From Actinospica sp035493475 (GTDB taxonomy: Bacteria; Actinomycetota; Actinomycetes; Streptomycetales; Catenulisporaceae): a DNA stretch of 64,000 bases. Made by a program: the position numbers and the translations under genes. Shown piece after piece: positions 15,671 to 24,290 of the stretch; within the stretch, counting starts at the first letter, position 1, and each line of letters begins with the position of its first letter. The notes beneath the pieces are model-generated. The model saw only the letters and a list, made by a program, of their open reading frames with translations. It did not search any database and had not been told where the DNA came from. Location: NCBI GenBank assembly GCA_035493475.1, contig DATJIF010000123.1:1-64000 (forward strand), given 5' to 3'.

Positions 15671-17641
15671 CTAAGCGTCGTCTGAGCGGGACGCGCCGAG
15701 GGCGTCGGCGGCCAGCTTGCGACGCTCGACGGCCCAGGAGTCGTCGGGGTTGAGTTCCAGGGAGCGGTCGAAGTCGGCGAGGGCTTCGGCGTGACGGCCT
15801 CGGGCGCGCAGGGTCTCGGCGCGTTCGGCGTAAGCCCAGGCGTATGCCGGGTCGCAGCGCAGGGCCTCGGTGAAGTCGGCTTCGGCGAGCTCGTGTTGGT
15901 CGTGCAGGCGGCGGAGGTAGCCGCGTTGGGCCCAGACCCACTCGGCGGACGGATCGAGTTCGAGGGCGCGGTCGAAGTCGCGGAGCGCTTTGCCGCGGTG
16001 GCCGGTGGCGCGGAAGCTGGCGCCTCGTCGGGCGATGGTCCCCGCCGTGTCGGGCTTGATCGCGAGCGCGCGATCGAAGTCGGCGATCGCGTCGTCGTGG
16101 CGGCCGAGATCGCGGTAGATGATGCCGCGTTCGTTCAGGACCCACGTGTCGTCGGGGGCGAGATCGAGTGCGCGGCCGAAGTCGGTCAGCGCCTCGTCGT
16201 AGCGCTTCAGGCTGCGGAGGGCGGCGCCGCGTTCGGCGAGGACCCAGCCGTCTTCGTCATTCGAATCGATCGATCGGGTGAGGTCGGCGAGCGCTTCGTC
16301 CGAGTGGCCGAGCTGACGATGCGTGGCGCCGCGCCGGCCGTAGCACCAGCCGTCGTCCGGATCGATTTCGAGCGCGCGGTCGAAGTCGGCGAGTGCTTCG
16401 TTGTATCGATCGGCGGCATGCAGCGTCGCGCCACGTTCGCCGTACACCCAGTTGTCGGAGTCCTTCAGCTCTATCGATCGGGTGAAGTCGGCGAGCGCTT
16501 CCTCCGTGTGGCCTAGCTTGCGCTGCACGGCGCCGCGCCGCCCGTACGCCCACGCGTCCTTCGGGTCGATCTCGATCGCACGGTCCAGATCCGGCAGCGC
16601 ACGCTCGTACTGCCCGCGTTGCCGATGCACCTCGCCACGTTCGGCGTGCACCCACGCGCACGTCGGGTTGATCTTGATCGCGGCGTCGTAGTCGGCGATT
16701 GCCTCGTCGTAATGCTTCGCGAGACGGTGCGCGATGCCGCGCTGACCGACGGCCCACATGTACGTCGGGGAGCAGTCCACGGCACGGTCGAGGTCGGCGA
16801 GCGCGTCCGGAAGCCGATCGCACGAACGCAGCAGCTTGCCGCGCCGGGCCAGTGCCATGGCCTGCGCGTGCCGACCCTCGCAGTACTCGGATAGCGTGAC
16901 CGCCGCATTCATGTGCTGCAGTGCGTCATCCGTACGACTGGCCCGTTCGTGGTAGTCGCTGAGGTAGAAGTTGCTCAGCATTCGATCGTACGGAGCAGTG
17001 TTCGATTCCTCGATCACGGCCCGGAAGTGCTCGGCGGCCTCGTCGCCCCGACCGGCCGCGAGCAGCGCGCGTCCCAGGCAGTTGTGGTGGTACGCGATGC
17101 TGTAGCCGGGAGCGGCCGAGTTGTACGTCTCGTACGCGGCCTGCGCGTACTCCAACGCTGATTCGATCTCTCCGTGGTCGAGATGCACCTCGGCACGTTG
17201 CAGCAGTAGCCCGGCGCGCCAGTGCGAATGCCCGGTCTGGACGAACCAGTTGTCCGCCTCCTCGATCAGCGCGATCAACTGCTCCCGGCTCGACGTGCCA
17301 CGCAGCCTGACGACGAGTACGAAGCTCGTGTGCGCCGACCCGATCGCGCGCACCGCCGCCGGATCGGTGAGCGCCTCCTCGTTCTTCGGGTCCTTGGCGA
17401 GCTTGAACACCTCGACGTAGCTGACCATCGCCGCCGTGTTCTCGCCGAGCAGCCGCTGCGCCGAAGCCTGCGCGGTCAATGCGCGCGCGAGCAGCCCGGC
17501 GTCCCCGACGCGGCGTGCCGCCAGCACCGCGCGCTCGGCCGTGCTCAGCGCCTGGAGTGAGCGGTCGTTCCCGTTGAAGTCCCAGGATTCGTCGATCAGC
17601 AGCTCGATCGCGCGGCGCGCGGAATCCTGCGGAACGGTCAG
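15671..17641 (-). CDS. Tetratricopeptide-repeat protein, partner of the HSP90-like gene
   Basis: About 656 residues. Residues ~294-633 are ten consecutive 34-residue TPR units of very similar sequence (consensus W.Y.RRG...R.LGR.DEAL.DFDRALE..PD); the N-terminal third is also helical and TPR-like. TPR arrays are classic HSP90 partners. The start is uncertain: a CTG at 17641 overlaps the HSP90 stop (CTGA) with AGGAGGA directly before it, while in-frame GTG codons at 17752 and 17806 would overlap the HSP90 gene by 115 or 169 bases. Either way the two genes are coupled. No enzymatic domain is visible. Confidence 0.85.
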   Translation of the reverse strand: MTVPQDSARRAIELLIDESWDFNGNDRSLQALSTAERAVLAARRVGDAGLLARALTAQASAQRLLGENTAAMVSYVEVFKLAKDPKNEEALTDPAAVRAIGSAHTSFVLVVRLRGTSSREQLIALIEEADNWFVQTGHSHWRAGLLLQRAEVHLDHGEIESALEYAQAAYETYNSAAPGYSIAYHHNCLGRALLAAGRGDEAAEHFRAVIEESNTAPYDRMLSNFYLSDYHERASRTDDALQHMNAAVTLSEYCEGRHAQAMALARRGKLLRSCDRLPDALADLDRAVDCSPTYMWAVGQRGIAHRLAKHYDEAIADYDAAIKINPTCAWVHAERGEVHRQRGQYERALPDLDRAIEIDPKDAWAYGRRGAVQRKLGHTEEALADFTRSIELKDSDNWVYGERGATLHAADRYNEALADFDRALEIDPDDGWCYGRRGATHRQLGHSDEALADLTRSIDSNDEDGWVLAERGAALRSLKRYDEALTDFGRALDLAPDDTWVLNERGIIYRDLGRHDDAIADFDRALAIKPDTAGTIARRGASFRATGHRGKALRDFDRALELDPSAEWVWAQRGYLRRLHDQHELAEADFTEALRCDPAYAWAYAERAETLRARGRHAEALADFDRSLELNPDDSWAVERRKLAADALGASRSDDA

Positions 17642-20220
17642 TCCTCCTCGGCCAGCAGCCGCAGCCCCGACTTCGCCGCCTCGACCAGCGCCGCGTCGAT
17701 CCCCGCCGCCCGCGCGATCTCGTCCGAGTCGGCCTTCAGGAACTCCGGCCACGTCGGATACCGCGCGCTGATCGTCTCGCCGACGCCCTCGTCGAGGTCG
17801 GCGCACCAGGCGAGGACGGAAGGGCTCAGATACCGTTCGTGCTCACGGTCGCGGCGCACGTCGGGATGGTCGGCGAGCGCGATCAGCACCTCCTTGCGCA
17901 GCACGGCGCCGAGTCCGTGCACAGTGCGCTGCGGCAGGTCCGCGAAGCTCGACGGCAGCTCGGGATGCCCCTCGTCGCACAGGATCAGCTGCGGCAGGTC
18001 GAGGATCTGCCCGATGGAGACCTCGTTGACCAGGCCCTGATTCAGCCCCGGCCCGGCGAACACGGCCACGTTGAGCGCGGCGCGCGCGGGCGGCTCGTCG
18101 AGATCCAGCGGCAGGTTGGAGTCTGCGGGCGGCGAGTCGGCCCGGCGCACCTGCCAGTAGTACGGTCGGGCCTCCAGCACCGAGCGGACGGCGGCGAAGA
18201 TCTCCTCGGAACGCGGCTCGCCCTCGGGCAGCGTCACCGAGCAGGAGAGATACGCGGGCTGCTGCGGCGGCTCGGGGGCGACGGACGCTGCGGGACGGCT
18301 CGCGACCTGCTCGGCGAGGCCCAGCATCAGGTCGATCACCTGGTTGAACTGCGTGAACATGGTCTGCACTGCCTCGGCGGGCAGCGTGCGAGCGAGCAGC
18401 ATCAGGGCGTTGTTGTAGAGCGACTGTAGGGCGCTGCGGCTGACCTCGTCGGTCAGGTCCGGCCGGTCGGCGAGCCTGCGGATGATCGGGTTGGCCGCGT
18501 TCAGGTGCAGGGTCAGCGGGTCGTCGGCCTCGGCGAGGAAGTCCTGCACGATGTCCCGGATCGCGGCGGGCATCGCCACGTCGCTGGTCAGCACGTCCAT
18601 CTCGCGGCGACGACGGTTGTCCCGCGTCTCGGTGAGCACGGCCGGGAGCGCGACGGGCTCGAATCTGCTGGCCCGCGCCCGCACCGTACGGTCCTCGAAC
18701 AGCGTCGCATAGGCCTGTTCGAGTGCTGCGAAGTGCTCGGCCTCGCTCGCGTCCAAGGGCTCGAACAGCGCCTCGGCACCGGCCTGGTCGAGGCGGTTCA
18801 GCCGCACCCGCTCCGGCCACGTCTCGGCGTACTTCTTCAGGAAACGCTCGGCGAACGCCTCGGTGCAGTCGAAGACCCGCACCCCGCGTGCCGCGCCGAG
18901 CAGCATGTACTGCTTGGCCGACTCGTCCTCGGTGATGTAGTGCACCACGCGCGCGCCGTCCGCCCGCCGCTCCGCCCCCGCGGCGTAGTCGGCGACCGTC
19001 ATCGGGCCCTGATCCGTCTCCAGCAGCGCGAGGTCGGCGACGGCGCGGAAGAAGCGCTCGTGCTCGGGCTGTACCGACATCGCGAGGACGTGGTACGAGT
19101 GCCAGCGCATGATCTCGGTGAAGCTGCGGCGGCTCGCCTCCGAGAGCCGCGTAAGTTCCCGGACGACCAGGTCCCCGAGTGCGCGCTGGACGGCAACCAG
19201 CGCGGCGTTGTGTCGCACGTTGTCGCGCGCGGCGTTCGGCGTCAGCTCGTTGCACTCCAGCACGCCCTGCATGAACCTCGCCCAGGGCGGCAGCACGTCC
19301 CGGTTCGCGGCGCCGATGAACATGCGGTTCACGTAGATGTCGACCGTGCCGCGCGCGTTCACGTCCGGGGTGTGCCGATCCGTGACGGCCAGGACGCCGC
19401 GTATTCGGCCGATCCGCTCGCCGTCGGGGGATTCGGCGTTCGGCCAGTGAAAGGGTTCGTCGACGACCACGACGTGCAGCGAGTTCTCGTCGGTGAACCG
19501 GCGATCCCAGAAGTCCCGATGCGCGACAAAGCACTCATGCTCGCCCGCGTAGGTCCGGTGCCACGGCGCGTCGACCGAGTTGGCGGCCTGCGCGTCGTCG
19601 TTCACGTACACGGGCACGCCGATGAAGTCCGCGTACGTGCGGATGATCTGCTTGATCCGCACGGTTTCGAGGTAGCGCGTGTGCTGCGGGCTCACGTGCA
19701 GGACGACGGTCGTGCCGACGAACTCGCGGCGCCCGGGCCGCACGGTGTAGTCGCGGCCGCCGAGGCTCTCCCAGTGCAGCGCGTCGTGCCCGGCGGCCTT
19801 CGTGATCACGGAGACCCGGTCGGCGACGATGAACGCGCTCAGCAGGCCGATGCCGAACTGGCCGATCAGCTCCACGGTCCGGCCCCGGTCGGCGGCCACG
19901 ATGCGTTCCCGCAGCTCGTTGGTGCCGGAGCGGCCGATGGTCGAGAGGTAGGCGTCGATCTCGGCGTCGGTCAGTCCGCAGCCGTTGTCCGCGATCCGGA
20001 TCTGCTGCGCGGCCCGGTCCACCTCGACCGTGATGCGCGGCGCGGGCGGCTCGGCCTCGCCGCGTTCCCGGGCCAGCTCGGCGCGCCGGGTGATCGAGTC
20101 GTGCGCGTTCTGGATCATCTCGCGCAGGAAGACGTCCGGATCCGCGTAGAGGTTCTGCGCGAGGAGCTGGATCAGCCCCTCCAGCTGGATCTGGAACACG
20201 CGTTGTTCGTCGTCGGACAC
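17638..20220 (-). CDS. HSP90-family ATPase with extra NDT/TIR-like and HhH-like C-terminal domains
   Basis: 860 residues against ~625 for HtpG. The ATPase domain has E34/N38 (FLREMIQNAHDS), DNG at 78-80 and GQFGIGLLSAF; the middle domain keeps the catalytic arginine (R332, PNAARDN). Residues ~450-640 fill the dimerisation region. A Pro-rich linker leads to ~657-775, which looks like a nucleoside-deoxyribosyltransferase/TIR-like fold: YLSCSVTLPEG strand, a helix, then NQGLVNEVSIGQIL with the catalytic-type Glu (E733) and PQLILCDEG. Residues ~823-857 resemble a helix-hairpin-helix. GTG start after GAGGGAAGG. Located between a synthetase-like gene and a TPR gene on the same strand. The C-terminal fold call is by eye. 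Confidence 0.85.
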   Translation of the reverse strand: MSDDEQRVFQIQLEGLIQLLAQNLYADPDVFLREMIQNAHDSITRRAELARERGEAEPPAPRITVEVDRAAQQIRIADNGCGLTDAEIDAYLSTIGRSGTNELRERIVAADRGRTVELIGQFGIGLLSAFIVADRVSVITKAAGHDALHWESLGGRDYTVRPGRREFVGTTVVLHVSPQHTRYLETVRIKQIIRTYADFIGVPVYVNDDAQAANSVDAPWHRTYAGEHECFVAHRDFWDRRFTDENSLHVVVVDEPFHWPNAESPDGERIGRIRGVLAVTDRHTPDVNARGTVDIYVNRMFIGAANRDVLPPWARFMQGVLECNELTPNAARDNVRHNAALVAVQRALGDLVVRELTRLSEASRRSFTEIMRWHSYHVLAMSVQPEHERFFRAVADLALLETDQGPMTVADYAAGAERRADGARVVHYITEDESAKQYMLLGAARGVRVFDCTEAFAERFLKKYAETWPERVRLNRLDQAGAEALFEPLDASEAEHFAALEQAYATLFEDRTVRARASRFEPVALPAVLTETRDNRRRREMDVLTSDVAMPAAIRDIVQDFLAEADDPLTLHLNAANPIIRRLADRPDLTDEVSRSALQSLYNNALMLLARTLPAEAVQTMFTQFNQVIDLMLGLAEQVASRPAASVAPEPPQQPAYLSCSVTLPEGEPRSEEIFAAVRSVLEARPYYWQVRRADSPPADSNLPLDLDEPPARAALNVAVFAGPGLNQGLVNEVSIGQILDLPQLILCDEGHPELPSSFADLPQRTVHGLGAVLRKEVLIALADHPDVRRDREHERYLSPSVLAWCADLDEGVGETISARYPTWPEFLKADSDEIARAAGIDAALVEAAKSGLRLLAEED

Positions 20221-20263
20221 AAGACGCCTTCCCTCGGTCCCTCCCGGTTCGACGCAGCCGATG

Positions 20264-21193
20264 CTATCCGACGAGGCGGTCCACGCCGTAGCCGCTGATC
20301 AACAGTCGTTCCTTTCCGTTGCCGAGCAGCCGCGCGGTCCAGTCGGTGAACCCGCCGTCCCCCACCTCGCCGCCGTCGGCCGCGTGCACCTTGAAGCACA
20401 GCCCCGTGTAGTAGCCGCGCCCCGACTCCCGATCCGGATCCGGCACCACGCGCACGCCCGGGACCTCGGCCAACGCCGCCGCCGCGTGATCGAAAACGGC
20501 CTCGTACGACGGATCCAGCACGGTCACCCGAAGCTCGGCACCCTCTCCCAGGGCCTGCGCGGCGAAGCGGAAGTGCGTGGTCAGCGCCTCGCGTTCGAAG
20601 GCGAGTCCGCCCACGTCGCGGCCCGCGCTGACCAGTCCGAAGAGCTGGAAGTGCGCCGAAAACCCCGGGGTGTCGAAATGCTGCGCGCGTACGACCCGCT
20701 GGCTCGCGGCCAGGTGCACGCCGGCCGCCGATCGCGGGGCCTCCGCGAGCAGCCGGGACCTGCGCGAGGCGGCCTCGAGCGCGAGCGCGTTCGTCGGGTC
20801 GGCGGCCACCTCGCTCCCGCGAACCGTCGCGATCACCTTCCGCGGATCAACCGTCGCCACGGCAGCGTGCGTGGCAAGGGGAGTCAGCGGCGCGAGCGTG
20901 AGCACCTCGAAGGACGCCGGCAGCGCGGCGATCAGCGCGTCCTCCGTCCGGCGCAATGGTAGGACCGGCACCGTGGACGGAGCGACGAAACGATCCGTCC
21001 CGTACCGCCGCAGCACCTCGGCCGGCGCGGTCTTCAGCGCGCGTCGCCGGTAGACCTCCAGCAGCAGCGTGGTCAGGTCGGCGCCGGACATCCGGTCGGA
21101 CAACAGGTCCAGAAGAGGGACGTCGCTCTGCGCGGCCGCAGTGTCCAAGATGCGGCGTAATGCGGGGTTCACTGCCAGATCCACCCGCGTCAT
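20264..21193 (-). CDS. HisRS/HisZ-like class II aminoacyl-tRNA-synthetase paralogue
   Basis: 309 residues. The C-terminal half resembles the HisRS/HisZ catalytic core: GRGYYTGLCFKVHA (compare YYTG.vFE) and GGFTDWTARLL followed by SGYGVDRLV (compare GGRYD..., GfalGldRL). Upstream lies a TVRGSEVAADPTNALALE block. There is no anticodon-binding domain, and it is shorter than HisRS. It may form aminoacyl-adenylates or act as a regulatory subunit, as HisZ does; what it acts on is unknown. It is the first gene of the HSP90/TPR block, 43 bases before it, and divergent from the beta-galactosidase. Confidence 0.65.
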   Translation of the reverse strand: MTRVDLAVNPALRRILDTAAAQSDVPLLDLLSDRMSGADLTTLLLEVYRRRALKTAPAEVLRRYGTDRFVAPSTVPVLPLRRTEDALIAALPASFEVLTLAPLTPLATHAAVATVDPRKVIATVRGSEVAADPTNALALEAASRRSRLLAEAPRSAAGVHLAASQRVVRAQHFDTPGFSAHFQLFGLVSAGRDVGGLAFEREALTTHFRFAAQALGEGAELRVTVLDPSYEAVFDHAAAALAEVPGVRVVPDPDRESGRGYYTGLCFKVHAADGGEVGDGGFTDWTARLLGNGKERLLISGYGVDRLVG

Positions 21194-21279
21194 TCTAGGG
21201 AGATCTTGTCCAGACGGCTTCCGAATTACTAAGCTTCAAACGCAACCGCACATGAGTAAACAGGAGGGCACGGATCCCC

Positions 21280-24210
21280 ATGTCCAACGACGTCGATGTC
21301 GCCTACGTAGAGTCACCAGCCCCCGGGCGTGACCGACTGCGTCCCCGTGCCTATTTCGGCTCCGACGTGCCGGTCGTGGACCTGGACGGGACCTGGCGGT
21401 TCCGGCTGGCCGCGGGACTCGGCGATCTGACGCCGGACTTCCACGAAGTCGAGTTCGGCGGGGACGCGGGCTGGGACGAGATGCCGGTCCCGGCGTTCTG
21501 GCAGCTGAACGACTACGGCGCCCCGGCCTACCTGAACATCGACTACCCGTTCCCGATCGACCCGCCGCGGGTGCCCGACGCCAACCCGACCGGCGAGTAC
21601 CGGCGCGAGTTCGAGCTCGCCGCGGACTTCCCGCTCGACCGGGCGGTGCTGCGCTTCGAGGGCGTGGACTCCTGCTTCGCCGTGTGGGTCAACGGCATCC
21701 GGCTCGGCGACGGCAAGGGGAGCCGACTGCCCACCGAGTTCGACGCATCCGGCGCGGTGCGGCACGGCCGGAACGTGATCGCCGTGCGGGTGCACCAGTG
21801 GTCCGCGGGCAGCTACCTCGAGGACCAGGACATGTGGTGGATGTCCGGGATCTTCCGCTCGGTGCGGCTGCTGGCCCGCGGGCTCGAGGACTACTTCGTG
21901 CACGCCGACTACGATCATGAATCCGGCGTGGGCACGCTCAGCATCGACACGACGTCCCCGGCCGCGCGGCTGACGGTCCCCGAGCTCGGGCTCGTGGACG
22001 CCGATCCGGCCGGGCCGCACACGTTCCCGGTCGAGCCCTGGTCCGACGAGACGCCGCGGCTGTACGAGGGCGAGCTCGTCGTGGACGGCGAGCGGGTGCC
22101 GCTGCGGATCGGCTTCCGGCGCGTGGCCGTCGTGGACGGGCAGATCGTCGTCAACGGGCGGCCGATCCTGTTCCGCGGCGTGAACCGGCACGAATTCCAC
22201 CCGCGCACCGGCCGCACGCTCGACCGCGAGACGATGATCGCCGACGTGCTGCTGATGAAGCGGCACAACATCAACGCCGTCCGCACCAGCCACTACCCGC
22301 CGCACCCGGATTTCCTCGCGCTCTGCGACGAATACGGTCTGTGGGTCATCGACGAGTGCGACTACGAGACGCACGGCTTCGGTGCCGTCGATTGGGTCGG
22401 CAACCCGAGCGCCGAGCCGGTTTGGCGCGAGGCGCTGCTCGACCGCGCGGCCCGCATGGTCGAGCGGGACAAGAACCACCCGTCGATCATCCTGTGGTCG
22501 CTCGGCAACGAGGCCGGTGTCGGCGAGAACCTGGCCGCGATGGCCGAGTGGATCCGCGGCCGCGACGGCAGCAGGCTGATTCACTACGAGGGCGACTGGG
22601 CCAGCTGCGCGTACGTCGACGTGTACTCGCGGATGTACGCGGGCTACGAGGAGGTCGACGAGATCGGCCGTGGCGTCGAGGCTCCGACCGCGGATCCGGC
22701 CGATGACGCGCACCGCCGCGCGATCCCGTTCATGCAGTGCGAATACGGGCACGCGATGGGCAACGGTCCGGGCGGCCTGCGCGACTACCAGGACATGTTC
22801 GAGAAGTACCCGCGGCTGGCTGGCGGCTTCATCTGGGAGTGGATCGACCACGGCATCGAGCAGACCGATGCGAACGGCGTCACCTACTACGCGTACGGCG
22901 GCGACTTCGGCGAGGAACTGCACGACAGCAACTTCGTCGCCGACGGCCTGATCTTCCCGGACCGCACACCGTCGCCCGGCCTGATCGACTTCAAGAAGGT
23001 CATCGAGCCGGTGCGGGTCGCCGTCGACGCGAGCGCGCGGGCGCTCGAGATCAGGAACCTGCATCACTCGCGGGACACCGGGTACCTGCGCTGGGAGTGG
23101 ACCGTCGAGGCCGAGGGCGTCGAGGTCGGCAGCGGCACGTTCGAGGCCGAGCCGGTCGCGGCGGGCGAGACGCTGAGCGTGGCCTGGCCGAAGGATGCCG
23201 CGGACGTTGCGGCCGGTGACGGCGAGCTGTGGCTGACCGTGCGCGGTGTGCTCGCGGCGGATGAGCTGTGGGCCGAGGCCGGGCACGAGATCGTCTGGGG
23301 ACAGGGGCGGATCTCGGGCGTTCAGGAGGCTGCCGCGCCGGTGCCTTCCGGAGCGCCGGTCGTGCGGGAGAACAGGATCGAGTTCGGCACGGCTGTCTTC
23401 GACGCGCAGACCGGCGTGCTGCGGAGCATCGGCGGCATCGATGTCGAGGGGCCGCGCCTGGACGTATGGCGCGCGCCGATCGATAACGAGGTCTGGGGCG
23501 AGCACGGTCCCCGGCACGAGCCGCTGAACTCGCGCTGGCATGCCGCCGGTCTGCACCGGATGCACCACAAGACTCTCGGGATCGACGTGACCGGGAGCGG
23601 GCTGGAGGTGCGGACGCGGGTTGCCGCGGCGGCGGTCGGCTTCGGGCTGGACGTCGTCTATCGCTGGACTCTCGGCGCGGACGATGTGCTGTGGCTCGAT
23701 GTCGTCGTCGATCCGTACGGGACGTGGACGGTTCCGCTGCCGCGCCTCGGCGTCGCGCTGACGCTGCCGGGCGAGTACGACCACGTCGAGTGGTTCGGCC
23801 TCGGTCCCGGTGAGGCGTACCGGGACGCGGCGAACGCGGTGCGCGTCGGGCGGTACCGGGCCTCGGTCGCCGAGATGCAGACGCCGTACGTGCGGCCGCA
23901 GGAGAACGGCAACCGGCACGACGTGCGCTGGGCCCGGCTCACCGACGCGTCCGGCGACCGCGGCCTGTCGGTGATCGGCGCGCCGGTGATCGACGTGACG
24001 GCCAAGCCGTGGTCCACGCAGGTCCTCGAGGCCGCCGCGCATCGCAATGATCTGCGTGCGGGCAGCGGCCGGATCTACGTGAACCTGGACCATGCGCACC
24101 AGGGCGTCGGCAGCGCTGCCTGCGGGCCGCTTCTGCCCGAGAAGGACACTCTGCACGCGGCGCACGCCGAGTTCCGCATCGGCTTCGCGGAGATCGACGG
24201 CGAGTCGTAG
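21280..24210 (+). CDS. lacZ: Beta-galactosidase, GH2 (LacZ type)
   Basis: 976 residues, full length for a LacZ-type enzyme; no signal peptide, so cytoplasmic. Domains in order: sugar-binding jelly roll (~40-210), immunoglobulin-like (~215-285), TIM barrel (~285-580) and beta-galactosidase small-chain domain (~700-970). Acid/base Glu411 in SLGNEAGVG and nucleophile Glu488 in FMQCEYGHAMGN are visible. It releases galactose from beta-galactosides. It starts at ATG with an AGGAGGG eleven bases upstream and is monocistronic, facing the GH20 gene with a strong hairpin between them. Confidence 0.95.
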   Translation: MSNDVDVAYVESPAPGRDRLRPRAYFGSDVPVVDLDGTWRFRLAAGLGDLTPDFHEVEFGGDAGWDEMPVPAFWQLNDYGAPAYLNIDYPFPIDPPRVPDANPTGEYRREFELAADFPLDRAVLRFEGVDSCFAVWVNGIRLGDGKGSRLPTEFDASGAVRHGRNVIAVRVHQWSAGSYLEDQDMWWMSGIFRSVRLLARGLEDYFVHADYDHESGVGTLSIDTTSPAARLTVPELGLVDADPAGPHTFPVEPWSDETPRLYEGELVVDGERVPLRIGFRRVAVVDGQIVVNGRPILFRGVNRHEFHPRTGRTLDRETMIADVLLMKRHNINAVRTSHYPPHPDFLALCDEYGLWVIDECDYETHGFGAVDWVGNPSAEPVWREALLDRAARMVERDKNHPSIILWSLGNEAGVGENLAAMAEWIRGRDGSRLIHYEGDWASCAYVDVYSRMYAGYEEVDEIGRGVEAPTADPADDAHRRAIPFMQCEYGHAMGNGPGGLRDYQDMFEKYPRLAGGFIWEWIDHGIEQTDANGVTYYAYGGDFGEELHDSNFVADGLIFPDRTPSPGLIDFKKVIEPVRVAVDASARALEIRNLHHSRDTGYLRWEWTVEAEGVEVGSGTFEAEPVAAGETLSVAWPKDAADVAAGDGELWLTVRGVLAADELWAEAGHEIVWGQGRISGVQEAAAPVPSGAPVVRENRIEFGTAVFDAQTGVLRSIGGIDVEGPRLDVWRAPIDNEVWGEHGPRHEPLNSRWHAAGLHRMHHKTLGIDVTGSGLEVRTRVAAAAVGFGLDVVYRWTLGADDVLWLDVVVDPYGTWTVPLPRLGVALTLPGEYDHVEWFGLGPGEAYRDAANAVRVGRYRASVAEMQTPYVRPQENGNRHDVRWARLTDASGDRGLSVIGAPVIDVTAKPWSTQVLEAAAHRNDLRAGSGRIYVNLDHAHQGVGSAACGPLLPEKDTLHAAHAEFRIGFAEIDGES

Positions 24211-24235
24211 GGCGGCGGATCGGGGGATCAGAGCC

Positions 24236-24273
24236 GGGGGCGGCGGCAGTCGCGGACGATTGCCGCCGCCCCC
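24236..24273. terminator. Bidirectional terminator hairpin
   Basis: A 13-bp perfect GC stem (GGGGGCGGCGGCA / TGCCGCCGCCCCC) with a 12-base loop, between the convergent stop codons of the beta-galactosidase and hexosaminidase genes. No T tract, as is common in this GC range. Confidence 0.75.
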
Positions 24274-24290
24274 GAACCAACGGGACTGGA

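Noticed and set aside
15680..16700. Tandem DNA repeats of ~102 bases
   Set aside because: They are the coding sequence of consecutive 34-residue TPR units, not a separate repeat element.
18505..20298. Long open frame antisense to the HSP90-like gene
   Set aside because: Shadow of the HSP90 gene; no ribosome site and no recognisable domain.
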